DNA of 64,000 nucleotides from Mucilaginibacter gilvus (GCF_004054195.1 NZ_SBIW01000012.1:62001-126000); one strand, 5' to 3'. Positions 25,150 to 34,194 are shown, counted from the stretch's first letter. Numbers and translations: made by a program. Notes: a model not told the origin generated them from the letters alone.

Positions 25150-26067
25150 ATGCACAGTCACGACCACTCTGGCCATCATCATCACGACCACGCCCCCAAG
25201 CTGGATCAGTTGAATACCGCCTTTATCTGGGGAATTGTATTAAACTCGGGTTTTGTGATTGTAGAGGTAATAGCCGGATTGATCAGCGGTTCGTTATCCC
25301 TGCTAACAGATGCCGGGCATAACCTGAGCGATGTGGCCTCGCTTGCCCTGGCGCTGCTGGCTTTTAAAATGAGCAAGGCAAAATCGAACAGTAAATACAC
25401 CTACGGCTATAAGCGCTCCACTATTATCGTGTCGTTTTTTAATGCTGTTATACTTTTTGTAGCAGTTGGTTTTATTGTTTATGAGGCGGTACTGCGCTTT
25501 TTGCATCCGGAGAATGTTACCGGTACCACTATTGCCTGGGTGGCCTTTTCGGGTATTGCCATTAATGGTTTTACCGCCTGGCTGTTTGTTAAAGATAAAG
25601 ATACCGACCTGAACGTAAAAGGTGCCTACATCCACATGGCAGTGGATGCCATCGTGTCGCTTGGCGTGGTAATATCGGGCGTTATCATCTACTTTAGCCA
25701 TTGGTATTGGGTAGATAGTGCTGTGAGCATTATTATTGCCATAGTGATATTAACCGGCACCTGGAGCCTGATGAAAGATAGCCTGCGCCTGGAAATGGAC
25801 GGCGTACCCAAAGAAATGGACCTTGCCAAAATTAAGGCCGAACTGAAGAAAGCAGAAGGCGTGGTAGATGTACACCACATGCACGTTTGGGCCCTCAGCA
25901 CCACCGAGAATGCCCTTACCGCCCACCTGGTGGTAAAGCCAGAGGACATGACAAACTTCGATAACATTAAGCACGACCTGCGCCATCGCCTGGAGCATCT
26001 ATCTATCAGCCACAGCACTTTCGAGCCGGAGTTTGAGGACGAGGAATGTAAGCAGCCCAAGTGCTGA
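25150..26067 (+). CDS. Cation diffusion facilitator, Zn/Co/Cd exporter
   Basis: 305 residues. The ATG at 25150 is chosen because the upstream extension is translated repeat. The N-terminus is a histidine-rich metal-binding tail (HSHDHSGHHHHDH). Six helices follow, with the zinc site residues in SLLTDAGHNLSDV (H and D of helix 2) and HMAVDAIVSLGVV (H and D of helix 5), then a cytoplasmic ferredoxin-like domain (GVVDVHHMHVWALS). Exports divalent cations from the cytoplasm by proton exchange. A TACCTTTA box ends 4 nt before the ATG, so the mRNA may be leaderless. Confidence 0.92.
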   Translation: MHSHDHSGHHHHDHAPKLDQLNTAFIWGIVLNSGFVIVEVIAGLISGSLSLLTDAGHNLSDVASLALALLAFKMSKAKSNSKYTYGYKRSTIIVSFFNAVILFVAVGFIVYEAVLRFLHPENVTGTTIAWVAFSGIAINGFTAWLFVKDKDTDLNVKGAYIHMAVDAIVSLGVVISGVIIYFSHWYWVDSAVSIIIAIVILTGTWSLMKDSLRLEMDGVPKEMDLAKIKAELKKAEGVVDVHHMHVWALSTTENALTAHLVVKPEDMTNFDNIKHDLRHRLEHLSISHSTFEPEFEDEECKQPKC

Positions 26068-26095
26068 TAAAAATAATCTAAGCTAATTAAAACAC

Positions 26096-26503
26096 ATGAG
26101 CACCAACAGAAGAAAATTTATAGCCACCGCAGCAACAGTAGTTGCCGGTACGGCGGTAGCATCGGCTGCGCCGTTAGCAGAATTAGACCCTAAATACCCT
26201 ATCCTTCACCATGCCTTATTTTGGTTGAAGAACCCGGGCTCTAAAGAAGACCGCGATATGCTGGTTGCCGGCGTAAAAAGCCTGGTTAAAATACCCATGA
26301 TAAAAGAACTGCGTGTAGGCGTGGTAGCAAGCACCGAAAAACGCGATGTGGTAGATAACAGCTGGGCCGTATCAGAAGTAATGCTCTTTGCAGACCTCGC
26401 CAGCCAGGCCGCCTACCAAAGCCATCCTATACACCAGCAATTCATTAAAGATCATAGCCACCTTTGGGAAAAGGTTATTGTTTATGATGCGATAGACGCG
26501 TAG
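26096..26503 (+). CDS. Dabb (stress-responsive alpha/beta-barrel) protein with Tat-like signal
   Basis: 135 residues. The N-terminus NRRKFIATAATVVAGTAVA is a twin-arginine-type signal ending near SAAPLAELD. The rest is a Dabb ferredoxin-like domain: HHALFWLKNPGSKEDRDMLV, then VVDNSWAVSEVMLFAD and a C-terminal HPIHQQFIKD, as in PF07876. Dabb proteins are dimeric; enzymatic role in secreted bacterial versions is not established. It lies 28 nt after the CDF exporter and may be co-transcribed with it. Confidence 0.85.
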   Translation: MSTNRRKFIATAATVVAGTAVASAAPLAELDPKYPILHHALFWLKNPGSKEDRDMLVAGVKSLVKIPMIKELRVGVVASTEKRDVVDNSWAVSEVMLFADLASQAAYQSHPIHQQFIKDHSHLWEKVIVYDAIDA

Positions 26504-26670
26504 GCGAAGATAATTAACAGCAGCCACATTGTTGGTGACAAGATATTGACACCATATCGTAATTTGTAAAAATTTGATTATGAGTTATTTATAAATGTTC
26601 ACGGTGTTCATATGTGCGGCGTGAACACTTTATGGTTGTTTTTTGGCGACTTACACGCAGCAAAAAAAAA

Positions 26671-26706
26671 AGAGGCTGTATCAAAACCAATATGATACAG
26701 CCTCTT
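26671..26706 (-). terminator. Terminator of the DUF5606 gene
   Basis: A near-perfect stem of about 13 bp (AGAGGCTGTATCA / TGATACAGCCTCT) with a run of 9 A on the plus strand, i.e. a T tract for the minus-strand transcript. Confidence 0.9.
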
Positions 26707-26724
26707 TAAATAGTAAAAAATTCC

Positions 26725-27222
26725 TTATGCTTTTTTAGCAGCAGGCTTTTTAGCTTTAGCTTTTGGGGCTTCTTCTACTGCAACTGCTTCCGCAACTTCT
26801 TCTTCTTTAACAGGTTCAGCTGCTACCGGTGCAGTTGGCAGCTCTTCGCTGAACAAAGGTAGATCCTTTAATAGCAGGAACCAGTTGATGATCTTCTTCA
26901 TGTCGCTTGCGTACACTTTTTCCTCATCATGGTCGGGCGCTACTTCGCGGAAGAAGTTGCGCATTGCTTTGCCATCATCCTTTACACCAGGTACAGTGGC
27001 GGAGGCTTTCATGCGTTCAAATACGTCAACCAGTTTAATATCCTCTTCCAGTCCGAAGATGGTGATCTCGTTCAAAGCGGCCAGCTTAGCGGTGCTTAAG
27101 TTAGCTATCAGCTTGGTTTTTTGCTCATCAAGGCTTTCTAAAACATAGCCGGTTTTGTTTTGCGCAAGCGCTTTCCATAAACCCGGTTTGCCCGATACCG
27201 CAACTATTCCCTGTAAATTCAT
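26725..27222 (-). CDS. DUF5606 family protein
   Basis: 165 residues. The first 125 match the small DUF5606 family found across Bacteroidota (MNLQGIVAVSGKPGLWKAL, TIFGLEEDIKLVDVFERM, DMKKIINWFLLL). The last 40 residues are a low-complexity Glu/Ala then Lys/Ala tail (KAKAKKPAAKKA), probably disordered and nucleic-acid or ribosome binding (inference). No function is known. It follows the cyclophilin gene by 71 bp on the same strand, with a strong terminator after it. Confidence 0.85.
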   Translation of the reverse strand: MNLQGIVAVSGKPGLWKALAQNKTGYVLESLDEQKTKLIANLSTAKLAALNEITIFGLEEDIKLVDVFERMKASATVPGVKDDGKAMRNFFREVAPDHDEEKVYASDMKKIINWFLLLKDLPLFSEELPTAPVAAEPVKEEEVAEAVAVEEAPKAKAKKPAAKKA

Positions 27223-27293
27223 TTTATTTAGTTATGGGTTTTGAGTGATAAATTTTGAGCCCTTATCACTCAAAACTCACCACTCAAAACTAT

Positions 27294-27731
27294 TTAATCT
27301 TCTAACACTTCTACACCTAAAATTTTATCGCCCTGGCGTATATCGTCAACTACGTCAACGTTTTCTACAACCTTACCAAATACGGTGTGGTTGCGGTCTA
27401 AATGCGCGGTGTTTGCACGGCTGTGGCAAATGAAAAATTGTGAGCTACCTGTGTTGCGGCCTGCGTGTGCCATTGATAACACACCACGATCGTGGTACTG
27501 GTTTTCGCCCGTTAGCTCGCAGTCAATTTTGTAACCTGCGCCACCAGCACCAGTGCCGGTTGGGTCGCCACCCTGAACCATAAAGTTAGGGATAACGCGG
27601 TGAAAAATAACGTTATCGTAAAAGCCCGATTTAGCCAGCTTTAAAAAGTTAGCTACAGTGTTTGGTGCATCTTTATCGAAAAACTCAACGGTCATGTCGC
27701 CTTTTTCGGTTTTAATAATTGCTTTGCTCAT
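27294..27731 (-). CDS. Peptidyl-prolyl cis-trans isomerase, cyclophilin type
   Basis: 145 residues without signal peptide, so a cytoplasmic single-domain cyclophilin. The catalytic core is intact: FHRVIPNFMVQGGDPTGTG (with the active-site Arg), SMAHAGRNTGSSQFFICH, and LDRNHTVFGKVVENVDVVD. Accelerates proline isomerisation during folding. A perfect -7 box lies 20 nt upstream. Confidence 0.95.
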   Translation of the reverse strand: MSKAIIKTEKGDMTVEFFDKDAPNTVANFLKLAKSGFYDNVIFHRVIPNFMVQGGDPTGTGAGGAGYKIDCELTGENQYHDRGVLSMAHAGRNTGSSQFFICHSRANTAHLDRNHTVFGKVVENVDVVDDIRQGDKILGVEVLED

Positions 27732-27750
27732 AATTATTTTAAATAGGGTG

Positions 27751-27758
27751 CAAAGTTA
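27751..27758 (-). promoter_or_regulatory. -7 box TAACTTTG for the cyclophilin gene
   Basis: A perfect TAnnTTTG on the minus strand, 20 nt before the ATG at 27731. Confidence 0.55.
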
Positions 27759-28005
27759 ATCATTTGAGGTGAAAGGTGAAAGGGGGTAGATTAAGGTTAA
27801 AACGAGAAGTTAAGGTAAAAGGTAAAGGGTGCGAACTTTTGATTTTTCTTTCTGTGGGGCGCACCCTTTGGGCCGGGCTTTCAGCTCATACGAGTACAAG
27901 GCATTAGGCTCAGGGCCGGTATCCGCGCCAATCCCTTGCGCAGTGTTGTCTGAATTCTGATAACTTGAATTAAATAATTGCAGAATAAACTAAATAATGC
28001 AGTCG

Positions 28006-28542
28006 CTATTTAAACTTTGTGAAGATGATAGAAATGGCTTTATCCTTTGGGTCATATTTAAAATCGGCATTTAAATAATCCAACTGTTGGTGTTCATTTA
28101 TAGCTTCCGTTGGGTTTTTGGAGAATTTACCGGAAGGGCCGTAAAACCAATCTAACCCACTTTTCCCGGCAATGCTTACCACGAAATACGACATCCGCAT
28201 ATATTGAAGCTTATTTACATCATGTTCTGTAGTGAAAGCGAAAGTAAACCTCGCGGATTGGAGATCCTTGTCGTCGCCAATTAATTGCACTGTTGATTTA
28301 TAATTATCCACCCCGATATAATTATCCAAGCCGTTTACTTTTTTTTCTGTTTTAAATACCATTAAGCTATCAGAAGAAATAATTAGTGAGATAAGATTAG
28401 TCCGGGTTATTTGGAAGGCGCCCACAACTAATTCCCTTACAGTAGGCGGATCGCCTTGTTGCTGCGCCTTAGTGGAGCCAACAAAGCCAAAGAAAACTGC
28501 AATGATAAATACGGCTTTAAATAAGGATTTGGGTCGATTCAT
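28006..28542 (-). CDS. Secreted protein of unknown function
   Basis: 178 residues with signal peptide (SLFKAVFIIAVFFGFVGSTKAQ). The mature part is beta-rich with no motif I recognise (FTFAFTTEHDVNKLQYMRMS, KAISIIFTKFK at the end). Monocistronic; the 274 bp between it and the cyclophilin hold repeat remnants (GGGCCGGGCTTTCAGC near 27870 and a TCTGAATTCTGA type). Confidence 0.7.
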   Translation of the reverse strand: MNRPKSLFKAVFIIAVFFGFVGSTKAQQQGDPPTVRELVVGAFQITRTNLISLIISSDSLMVFKTEKKVNGLDNYIGVDNYKSTVQLIGDDKDLQSARFTFAFTTEHDVNKLQYMRMSYFVVSIAGKSGLDWFYGPSGKFSKNPTEAINEHQQLDYLNADFKYDPKDKAISIIFTKFK

Positions 28543-28622
28543 GTCTTGGCGTTAGTAATCCCAAAGTAAGCAAAATGAACTAACCAATTTATATGGTTGT
28601 AATACATTTATTGTTTAATCGT

Positions 28623-28630
28623 TACATTTG
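28623..28630 (+). promoter_or_regulatory. -7 box TACATTTG
   Basis: A perfect TAnnTTTG. It decides the start of the next gene: the TTG at 28628 lies inside this box, so translation must begin further on, at the GTG 28652. Confidence 0.6.
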
Positions 28631-28651
28631 GTAATCATCAAGCAAATCAAA

Positions 28652-29920
28652 GTGATCAAACCACTCTATAAATACGTTTTAGCTTTTACATTTCTCCTTT
28701 TGCCTTTCTTAGTAACGGCGGCCTCCATTCTTATCCCAATGGATGAGGAGCAAAAAGACCACCTGAAATCGTACGGAATAGCTTTTTGGGTATTAAAGAA
28801 CCAGCAGGAAGTTGATTGGCTGCTAAACTACCGCGGTGGCAGCTTTATGATGAAGTACGATAAGAACATTGAGGATGAATGTAAGATTCGTGGTGTAAGC
28901 TACCAGGTAATTGCCGATGCCGCAGCCACGCAGATCATCACCGAAGTAAGCGACCCATCTGTTAACATGGACCTGGTAAAGCTGCAGAAAGCGCCTAAAA
29001 TGGCCGTGTATTCGCCAAAAAGTAAGCTGCCCTGGGATGATGCCGTTACCCTAGTTTTAAAATACGCCGAGATCCCCTACGAGGTATTGTACGACGAAGA
29101 AGTAATAAAAGGCGACCTGCCTAAATACGACTGGCTGCATCTGCACCACGAGGATTTTACCGGACAGTTCAGCAAGTTCTATGCAGCGTACCGTTACGCG
29201 CAATGGTATAATGATGATGTGAAATCGCAGAACGCGATGGCCAAAAAGCTGGGCTTTCAAAAGGTATCGCAAATGAAATTGGCTGTTGCCGAGCATATCC
29301 GCGATTTTTGCGCGGGCGGCGGCTTCCTGTTTGCCATGTGCAGCGGTACCGATACCTTTGATATCGCTCTGGCATCCTCCAATACCGATATCTGCGGCCC
29401 AATGTTTGATGGCGATGCCGTTGACCCCGCAGCCCAAAACAAGCTTGATTATACTCAAACCTTCGCTTTCCAGAATTTTCAGCTGGATATGAACCCCGAG
29501 TCGCACCAGTTCAGTAATATTGATGTAACGCCAACCCGGCAGGTTGAACGCACGCGTGATTTCTTCACCCTGTTCGATTTTTCGGCCAAGTGGGATGTGG
29601 TACCAAGTATGCTCACTCAAAACCACGATAAGGTGATCAAGGGCTTTATGGGTCTCACTACCGCTTTTAATAAAAACCGTTTAAAGCCCGGTGTTACCAT
29701 CATGGGCGAAATGAAAACAGGGAACGAGGCCCGTTACATCCACGGCGAATTTGGCAAGGGCCAGTGGACCTTCTACGGCGGGCACGACCCCGAAGATTAC
29801 CAGCACGCCGTTGGTGATCCGCCCACCGACCTTAAGCTCCACCCCAATTCGCCGGGTTACCGGTTAATACTGAATAACGTGCTATTCCCGGCAGCCAATA
29901 AGAAGAAGCAGAAAACGTAG
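28652..29920 (+). CDS. Secreted protein of the family often named asparagine synthetase B
   Basis: 422 residues from GTG 28652. The signal sequence or anchor is PLYKYVLAFTFLLLPFLVTA. The body has no AsnB features (no N-terminal Cys nucleophile, no SGGxDS PP-loop). It does show a class-I amidotransferase-like layout: LPKYDWLHLHHEDFTGQF, a CAGGGFLFAMCSGTD stretch resembling a nucleophile elbow, and a C-terminal GKGQWTFYGGHDPEDYQ. I recall the Bacteroidota family carrying the asparagine synthetase name, which the sequence does not support. Probably periplasmic; function open. Confidence 0.55.
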   Translation: MIKPLYKYVLAFTFLLLPFLVTAASILIPMDEEQKDHLKSYGIAFWVLKNQQEVDWLLNYRGGSFMMKYDKNIEDECKIRGVSYQVIADAAATQIITEVSDPSVNMDLVKLQKAPKMAVYSPKSKLPWDDAVTLVLKYAEIPYEVLYDEEVIKGDLPKYDWLHLHHEDFTGQFSKFYAAYRYAQWYNDDVKSQNAMAKKLGFQKVSQMKLAVAEHIRDFCAGGGFLFAMCSGTDTFDIALASSNTDICGPMFDGDAVDPAAQNKLDYTQTFAFQNFQLDMNPESHQFSNIDVTPTRQVERTRDFFTLFDFSAKWDVVPSMLTQNHDKVIKGFMGLTTAFNKNRLKPGVTIMGEMKTGNEARYIHGEFGKGQWTFYGGHDPEDYQHAVGDPPTDLKLHPNSPGYRLILNNVLFPAANKKKQKT

Positions 29921-29925
29921 GCGAG

Positions 29926-30054
29926 CCCCCAGCCCCCTGAAGGGGGAGTTTTTTGAAACGCTTGAGGCCCAACTAAATCACTTAGTTGGGCCTTGTTTTT
30001 TGTCCTGATTTCTTGTATCTAAATCCTGCTCCCCCTTCAGGGGGCTGGGGGGCT
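29926..30054. repeat. Composite inverted-repeat element, copy A
   Basis: The ends AGCCCCCAGCCCCCTGAAGG and the inverse CCTTCAGGGGGCTGGGGGGCT bracket an internal hairpin GGCCCAACTAA...TTAGTTGGGCC. It lies exactly between two convergent genes and could end transcription from both sides. Copy B with the same order of parts is at 62041-62184. Confidence 0.85.
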
Positions 30055-30055
30055 T

Positions 30056-32158
30056 TTAATTATAAAACGTCCACGCCACGCCGAATTTTAAAGCGGCATC
30101 CTGTTGCGGGTAGCGGTTCACGGTATAATAACCTTTAGTGAACAGACCTTGGTTGGCGTAATCGTACTGGATGAAAATATTGGTGCGCTGCAGCGTGGCT
30201 TTAAAAAAAACGCTGGCAATAGGGTAGGAGGTAAAGGTTACGTTTGCACCATTGTAAAACTGGCCCAGGCCAACCGCGTAGGACGGCGCTGTGTAAGCGG
30301 TATTGTAACGCAGGCTTACTCCGTATTCAGATTTAAGCACCTCAAACAGGGTTGAATTGTGGTAGATGCTGCTGTAGGTGTAAACTTCGGGCGTGCGCAA
30401 AAGAGTTAAGTTATCTGATTTTTGGTAAACCACATAATTATCAAAGTGGAACTTATGCCAGGTGAGGTTTTTGCCCACGCTTAGCTTAAGCATATTAATA
30501 CTGCTGCCAAACTGCTGTGGCGCAGCATCAACCCCACCATTGGATGCTGCAAAATACAGGTAATCGGTTATTAAAAAGTATTCGGCCTTCAGATCGAGTT
30601 TTAGCAGGTCGTTAACATAGTTAAACGATAGGTTGGTTATCTTCTGGTTATTTAAATCGGTATGGAAGATATAGTGATTGCTTATCCAGTCGGTATAAAT
30701 GAGCCCAGGCGAGCTACTTTGGAGGTAAGCGCCCAATACAATCCTGCCGGCTTTTTTACCACCCGCGAGGGTAAGTTTTGCATCATATAGCAGGTCGCCA
30801 AAATCGCGGCCCTGTACTATCTGCTTAATATCCCCATCCAGGTTTATCCTGTCGCTAAAGCGGTAGCCAAGGCGTGCCTTCAGCGTAATGTTTTGAAAAG
30901 TTGAGTTTTGCATCTTAGACGGTCTCAACACCTTACGGCCAAATTCATTGAGGGTGGTATCGCTCACAAACTGACTGTATTTGTAAAAATCCTGCGTTAG
31001 CCCTACATCAAGCTTCAGTTCATTCTTCACCATTTTTAATGATTTTCCCCTCAGGTAAAAACTGTAGGAGAAATCGTTTTGCAGGTGTACAACGTTAAGG
31101 GAATCGCGCGAGCGGCCTGCACTGAAATAATAATCGGGAAACACGCGGTAGGTATCCAGATCGTTTTGCAGGTAGTTGTATTTACGCGTGTTGTAGTAAA
31201 AAGTATAAGCAACACGTTGAGTGGGCAAAACATTGGTGCTTCCTGTGCCTTTTTTAAGGCTGTCAATATGCCCGATGTAGTAAAATTGCTTGATGTAAAA
31301 GCCGGTGTTTTTCCAGTCGCTGTAGCTGCTGGGCAGTTTAACCGGCTGTGTGGTCTTATTAAATGTAAGCGTATTAAACACATCATCCTCTACCAGCGAA
31401 CCGGTCTCGGGTGTTTTAAGGTTGTTAAAGAGTATATTGGCCAACATGTTATAGCGTTGGTTAACCGAGTGGTACCAGGAGAAAAAGCCGGCATTAAACC
31501 CGCTTACGTTTTGCTTTAATACGTTATTGCTGCTGTAATACCCGCGTGAGCCATTAAAGTTGAGGATGAACCCAATGTTCCAGTTGGGTTTAACGTTTTG
31601 GGTGTGCAGGGTTTTAAAATACTGCTCCTTGGTGCTGCCGAGTGTATTTGACAGCGAGAGTAACGTGTAGGGTACCCGGGCATTAAAATAATTCATATCC
31701 TGCGGGTTTACCAGGTAGGCATCAAGGGCGTGCATCCCTTCATCAAAGCCTATGGTTTTACGCGGGTTAAAAAGGAGGTCGCGCTGAGGGGTGCCCAGGT
31801 AGCCTAAATGTACTTTAGGGTTGCGCGGCTGATTAAGCGGACTATAATTCTCAAAATTCACCAAACCTGTATCCAGCGGGAAAAGCTGCGTGCTATCGCT
31901 TAATAACCGCTCACTGGTTACCTTAATAAATTTGGAAGTGAACACAACCGAGTCTTTTTTGCGCTCTTCGCGGGCTCGGATGGAATCAATATTTTGCGAA
32001 TCGCCGGGGCGAGTGCTCTTTATCCTGTTGCTGGTATCGCGCGTGTAAACAGGCTCGCGCGATTGCTGGCCAGGGTAGGTGGTTGGCACCTGCCCAAAAG
32101 CCGCCTGCACGGATGCGCAGATCAATACGAGTAATATGTATTTAAACTTAGCCCCCAT
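30056..32158 (-). CDS. Putative porin (Porin_10 type)
   Basis: 700 residues with signal peptide (YILLVLICASVQAAFGQ). After a charged linker (KSTRPGDSQNIDSIRAREER) comes the conserved motif HLGYLGTPQRDLLFNPR and then an extended barrel ending in an aromatic strand (FGVAWTFYN). This matches Bacteroidota putative porins of 600-700 residues. Its ATG overlaps the stop of punA (TAATG), so the two are translationally coupled, and both follow lpxK. Cargo unknown. Confidence 0.85.
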   Translation of the reverse strand: MGAKFKYILLVLICASVQAAFGQVPTTYPGQQSREPVYTRDTSNRIKSTRPGDSQNIDSIRAREERKKDSVVFTSKFIKVTSERLLSDSTQLFPLDTGLVNFENYSPLNQPRNPKVHLGYLGTPQRDLLFNPRKTIGFDEGMHALDAYLVNPQDMNYFNARVPYTLLSLSNTLGSTKEQYFKTLHTQNVKPNWNIGFILNFNGSRGYYSSNNVLKQNVSGFNAGFFSWYHSVNQRYNMLANILFNNLKTPETGSLVEDDVFNTLTFNKTTQPVKLPSSYSDWKNTGFYIKQFYYIGHIDSLKKGTGSTNVLPTQRVAYTFYYNTRKYNYLQNDLDTYRVFPDYYFSAGRSRDSLNVVHLQNDFSYSFYLRGKSLKMVKNELKLDVGLTQDFYKYSQFVSDTTLNEFGRKVLRPSKMQNSTFQNITLKARLGYRFSDRINLDGDIKQIVQGRDFGDLLYDAKLTLAGGKKAGRIVLGAYLQSSSPGLIYTDWISNHYIFHTDLNNQKITNLSFNYVNDLLKLDLKAEYFLITDYLYFAASNGGVDAAPQQFGSSINMLKLSVGKNLTWHKFHFDNYVVYQKSDNLTLLRTPEVYTYSSIYHNSTLFEVLKSEYGVSLRYNTAYTAPSYAVGLGQFYNGANVTFTSYPIASVFFKATLQRTNIFIQYDYANQGLFTKGYYTVNRYPQQDAALKFGVAWTFYN

Positions 32159-32973
32159 TAAAGCCCTGCAATAAGTTCTTTAAGTATTTTTGTCATTTTA
32201 GGCTCTGCCTCGTGGGCTATGGCCAGGATGTCTTCCAGGGAAACCGGCTGCAATTCGTCGGTGAAGCCTTCATCTGTTAAAACGGATATCGCAAAAACAG
32301 GGATCCCCATGTGATTGGCTACAATAACTTCGGGTACGGTGCTCATGCCTACCGCGTCGCCGCCTATAATGCGCAGGTACCGGTATTCGGCACGGGTTTC
32401 CAGGTTAGGGCCGGTTACCGCAACATAAACACCCTTATGGCAGCTGATGTTATTTGCTGATGCTATTTTTAAAGCTTTTTCAATCAGGTCGCGCCTGTAG
32501 GGCTGGCTCATATCCGGGAAACGCGGGCCCATATCCGAATCGTTACGGCCAATAAGCGGGTTTGCAGGCTGCAGGTTAATATGGTCTTCAATTACCATCA
32601 GGTCGCCTTTTTTTATTGCCGGGTTAAGTGATCCGCTGGCGTTGGAAACAAAAAGCGTTTGGATGCCCAGCATCTTCATCACCCTAACCGGTAAGGTGAT
32701 CTGCTGCATGGTGTAGCCTTCGTAATAGTGTAGTCTGCCCTGCATGGCAACCACTTTTTTGCCTGCCAATGTGCCAAATATCAGTTTACCGGAGTGGAAC
32801 TCCAGGGTCGACATTGGGAAATCGGGGATGTTGCTGTACATCAGCTGTTTTTCAACCTCTATCTCGTTCACCAGGCCGCCAAGGCCGGTGCCTAAAATGA
32901 TGCCGCACTCGGGCACAAAATCGCCAATGCGTTTTTTAATGTAACTGGTACTATTCTGAATACTTTCTAACAT
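32158..32973 (-). CDS. punA: Purine-nucleoside phosphorylase
   Basis: 271 residues, trimeric (PNP/MTAP) type. Cleaves inosine and guanosine with phosphate to free base and ribose-1-phosphate in the cytoplasm. Seen: the phosphate loop GIILGTGLGGL (25-35), FHSGKL, MQGRLHYYEGY, FVSNASGSLNP, and the base-site AVTGPNLETRAEYRYLR and DAVGMSTVPEVIVANH. It overlaps the end of lpxK by 23 bp and the start of the porin gene, so it is the middle gene of a tight operon. Confidence 0.95.
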   Translation of the reverse strand: MLESIQNSTSYIKKRIGDFVPECGIILGTGLGGLVNEIEVEKQLMYSNIPDFPMSTLEFHSGKLIFGTLAGKKVVAMQGRLHYYEGYTMQQITLPVRVMKMLGIQTLFVSNASGSLNPAIKKGDLMVIEDHINLQPANPLIGRNDSDMGPRFPDMSQPYRRDLIEKALKIASANNISCHKGVYVAVTGPNLETRAEYRYLRIIGGDAVGMSTVPEVIVANHMGIPVFAISVLTDEGFTDELQPVSLEDILAIAHEAEPKMTKILKELIAGL

Positions 32974-34000
32974 AATTTATAACTAATTCATTAAAGCTTT
33001 GCTGCGCGTTTCCCAAAAACTCAATACCTATCGGCATCACCAAAACAAACAGCCGCGAAACAGCGGGAAGCAGTTCATGTACCCCTAAACGCTGCGCATC
33101 CTTTTCTGTTGTGATAATTACTTTTTTTTGTGATTTGCAGGCAGAAAACTCCGCAGCAAGTTTAGCGATATTTTTTAAGGTAAACTGGTGATGGTCGGGA
33201 TAATTGTGGTGGATGATACGGCTGGTAACCGTTTTTAAATGGCCAGCCAATGGCGCCGGGTTGGCTATGCCGGTAAGCAAAAACACGGTGGTATCGGCAT
33301 CTATCTTATAGCCGATGGGCTGCTGATGCATATCCTGCAAAGGCAAGTAGTTTATGGATGTGAAAAATAAAGGCTGCCAGCTTTGCGGGTTCAACCGGTG
33401 GTAGCAGTTTGTTTTTTCTTCTTCGGAGAGGTTTTGTGGACACTTAGTTACTACCATCATATCCGCCCGCCATTTGCCGCTGAACGGTTCGCGCAGGTTG
33501 CCGGCTGGTAAAACAAAGCGCGGATGGAACAGCTTATTATAATCGAACAACAAAATATTGAAGCCCGGTTTTACAGCGCGATGCTGGTAGGCATCATCCA
33601 GGATGATCAGATCATGCGATGCTTTGAGTTGTTCTATACCCGCCACCCGATCCTCGCAAACGGCCACGGTAATATCCGGGAATTTATGCTTGAACTGTGC
33701 GGGCTCGTCGCCCAGTTCGGTAGCCGTGGCCGCCGTGGTGGCAGTCAGGAATCCTTTGGTTTTTCTACCATAGCCTCGGCTGAGAGTGGCGAGTTGGTTA
33801 TCTGTTTTAAGCAGGCGTACGAGGTATTCGGTCATGGGGCTTTTACCGGCGCCACCCACCTCGAGGTTTCCAACGCAGATCACAGGCATATTAAACTCGC
33901 GGCTTTTAAACAACCCCGCATCATAAAACCAATTGCGCAGCAGCACAACCAAGCCGTATATTAACGAAAACGGAAGCAAAAGCCAGCGCAGGTATTTCAT
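32951..34000 (-). CDS. lpxK: Tetraacyldisaccharide 4'-kinase
   Basis: 349 residues. Adds the 4' phosphate to the lipid A disaccharide precursor at the inner membrane. Seen: N-terminal membrane anchor (LRWLLLPFSLIYGLVVLLRN), the Walker A GNLEVGGAGKSP (44-55), SRGYGRKTKGF, GDEPAQF, and LDDAYQHRAVKPGFNILLFD. First gene of the operon lpxK-punA-porin. In many Bacteroidota lpxK also adjoins a purine nucleoside phosphorylase gene (from memory). Confidence 0.96.
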   Translation of the reverse strand: MKYLRWLLLPFSLIYGLVVLLRNWFYDAGLFKSREFNMPVICVGNLEVGGAGKSPMTEYLVRLLKTDNQLATLSRGYGRKTKGFLTATTAATATELGDEPAQFKHKFPDITVAVCEDRVAGIEQLKASHDLIILDDAYQHRAVKPGFNILLFDYNKLFHPRFVLPAGNLREPFSGKWRADMMVVTKCPQNLSEEEKTNCYHRLNPQSWQPLFFTSINYLPLQDMHQQPIGYKIDADTTVFLLTGIANPAPLAGHLKTVTSRIIHHNYPDHHQFTLKNIAKLAAEFSACKSQKKVIITTEKDAQRLGVHELLPAVSRLFVLVMPIGIEFLGNAQQSFNELVINYVRKYSE

Positions 34001-34043
34001 AGAGAGGGCAAAGATAGGGAATTGGGAGCACCTAATAAATTTG

Positions 34044-34143
34044 CGTCATTGTTGTGAGGAACGAAGCATTCTCCCGATAGGAGAGGTGGTAATTGCAAAG
34101 CGGTTATAGCAAGTATAGGATTGCTTCGTTCCTCGCAAAGACG
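34044..34143. repeat. Inverted repeat of the GAGGAACGAAGCA family
   Basis: The left arm CGTCATTG..TGAGGAACGAAGCA and the right arm TTGCTTCGTTCCTCGCAAAG-ACG form a 100-bp element between divergent lpxK and the serine hydrolase gene. A related fragment occurs near 44550. Confidence 0.8.
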
Positions 34144-34194
34144 TGGTGGTAATTAAAATTTGCTAACTTTATTTCCATCAAACCCAGTCCCTCC

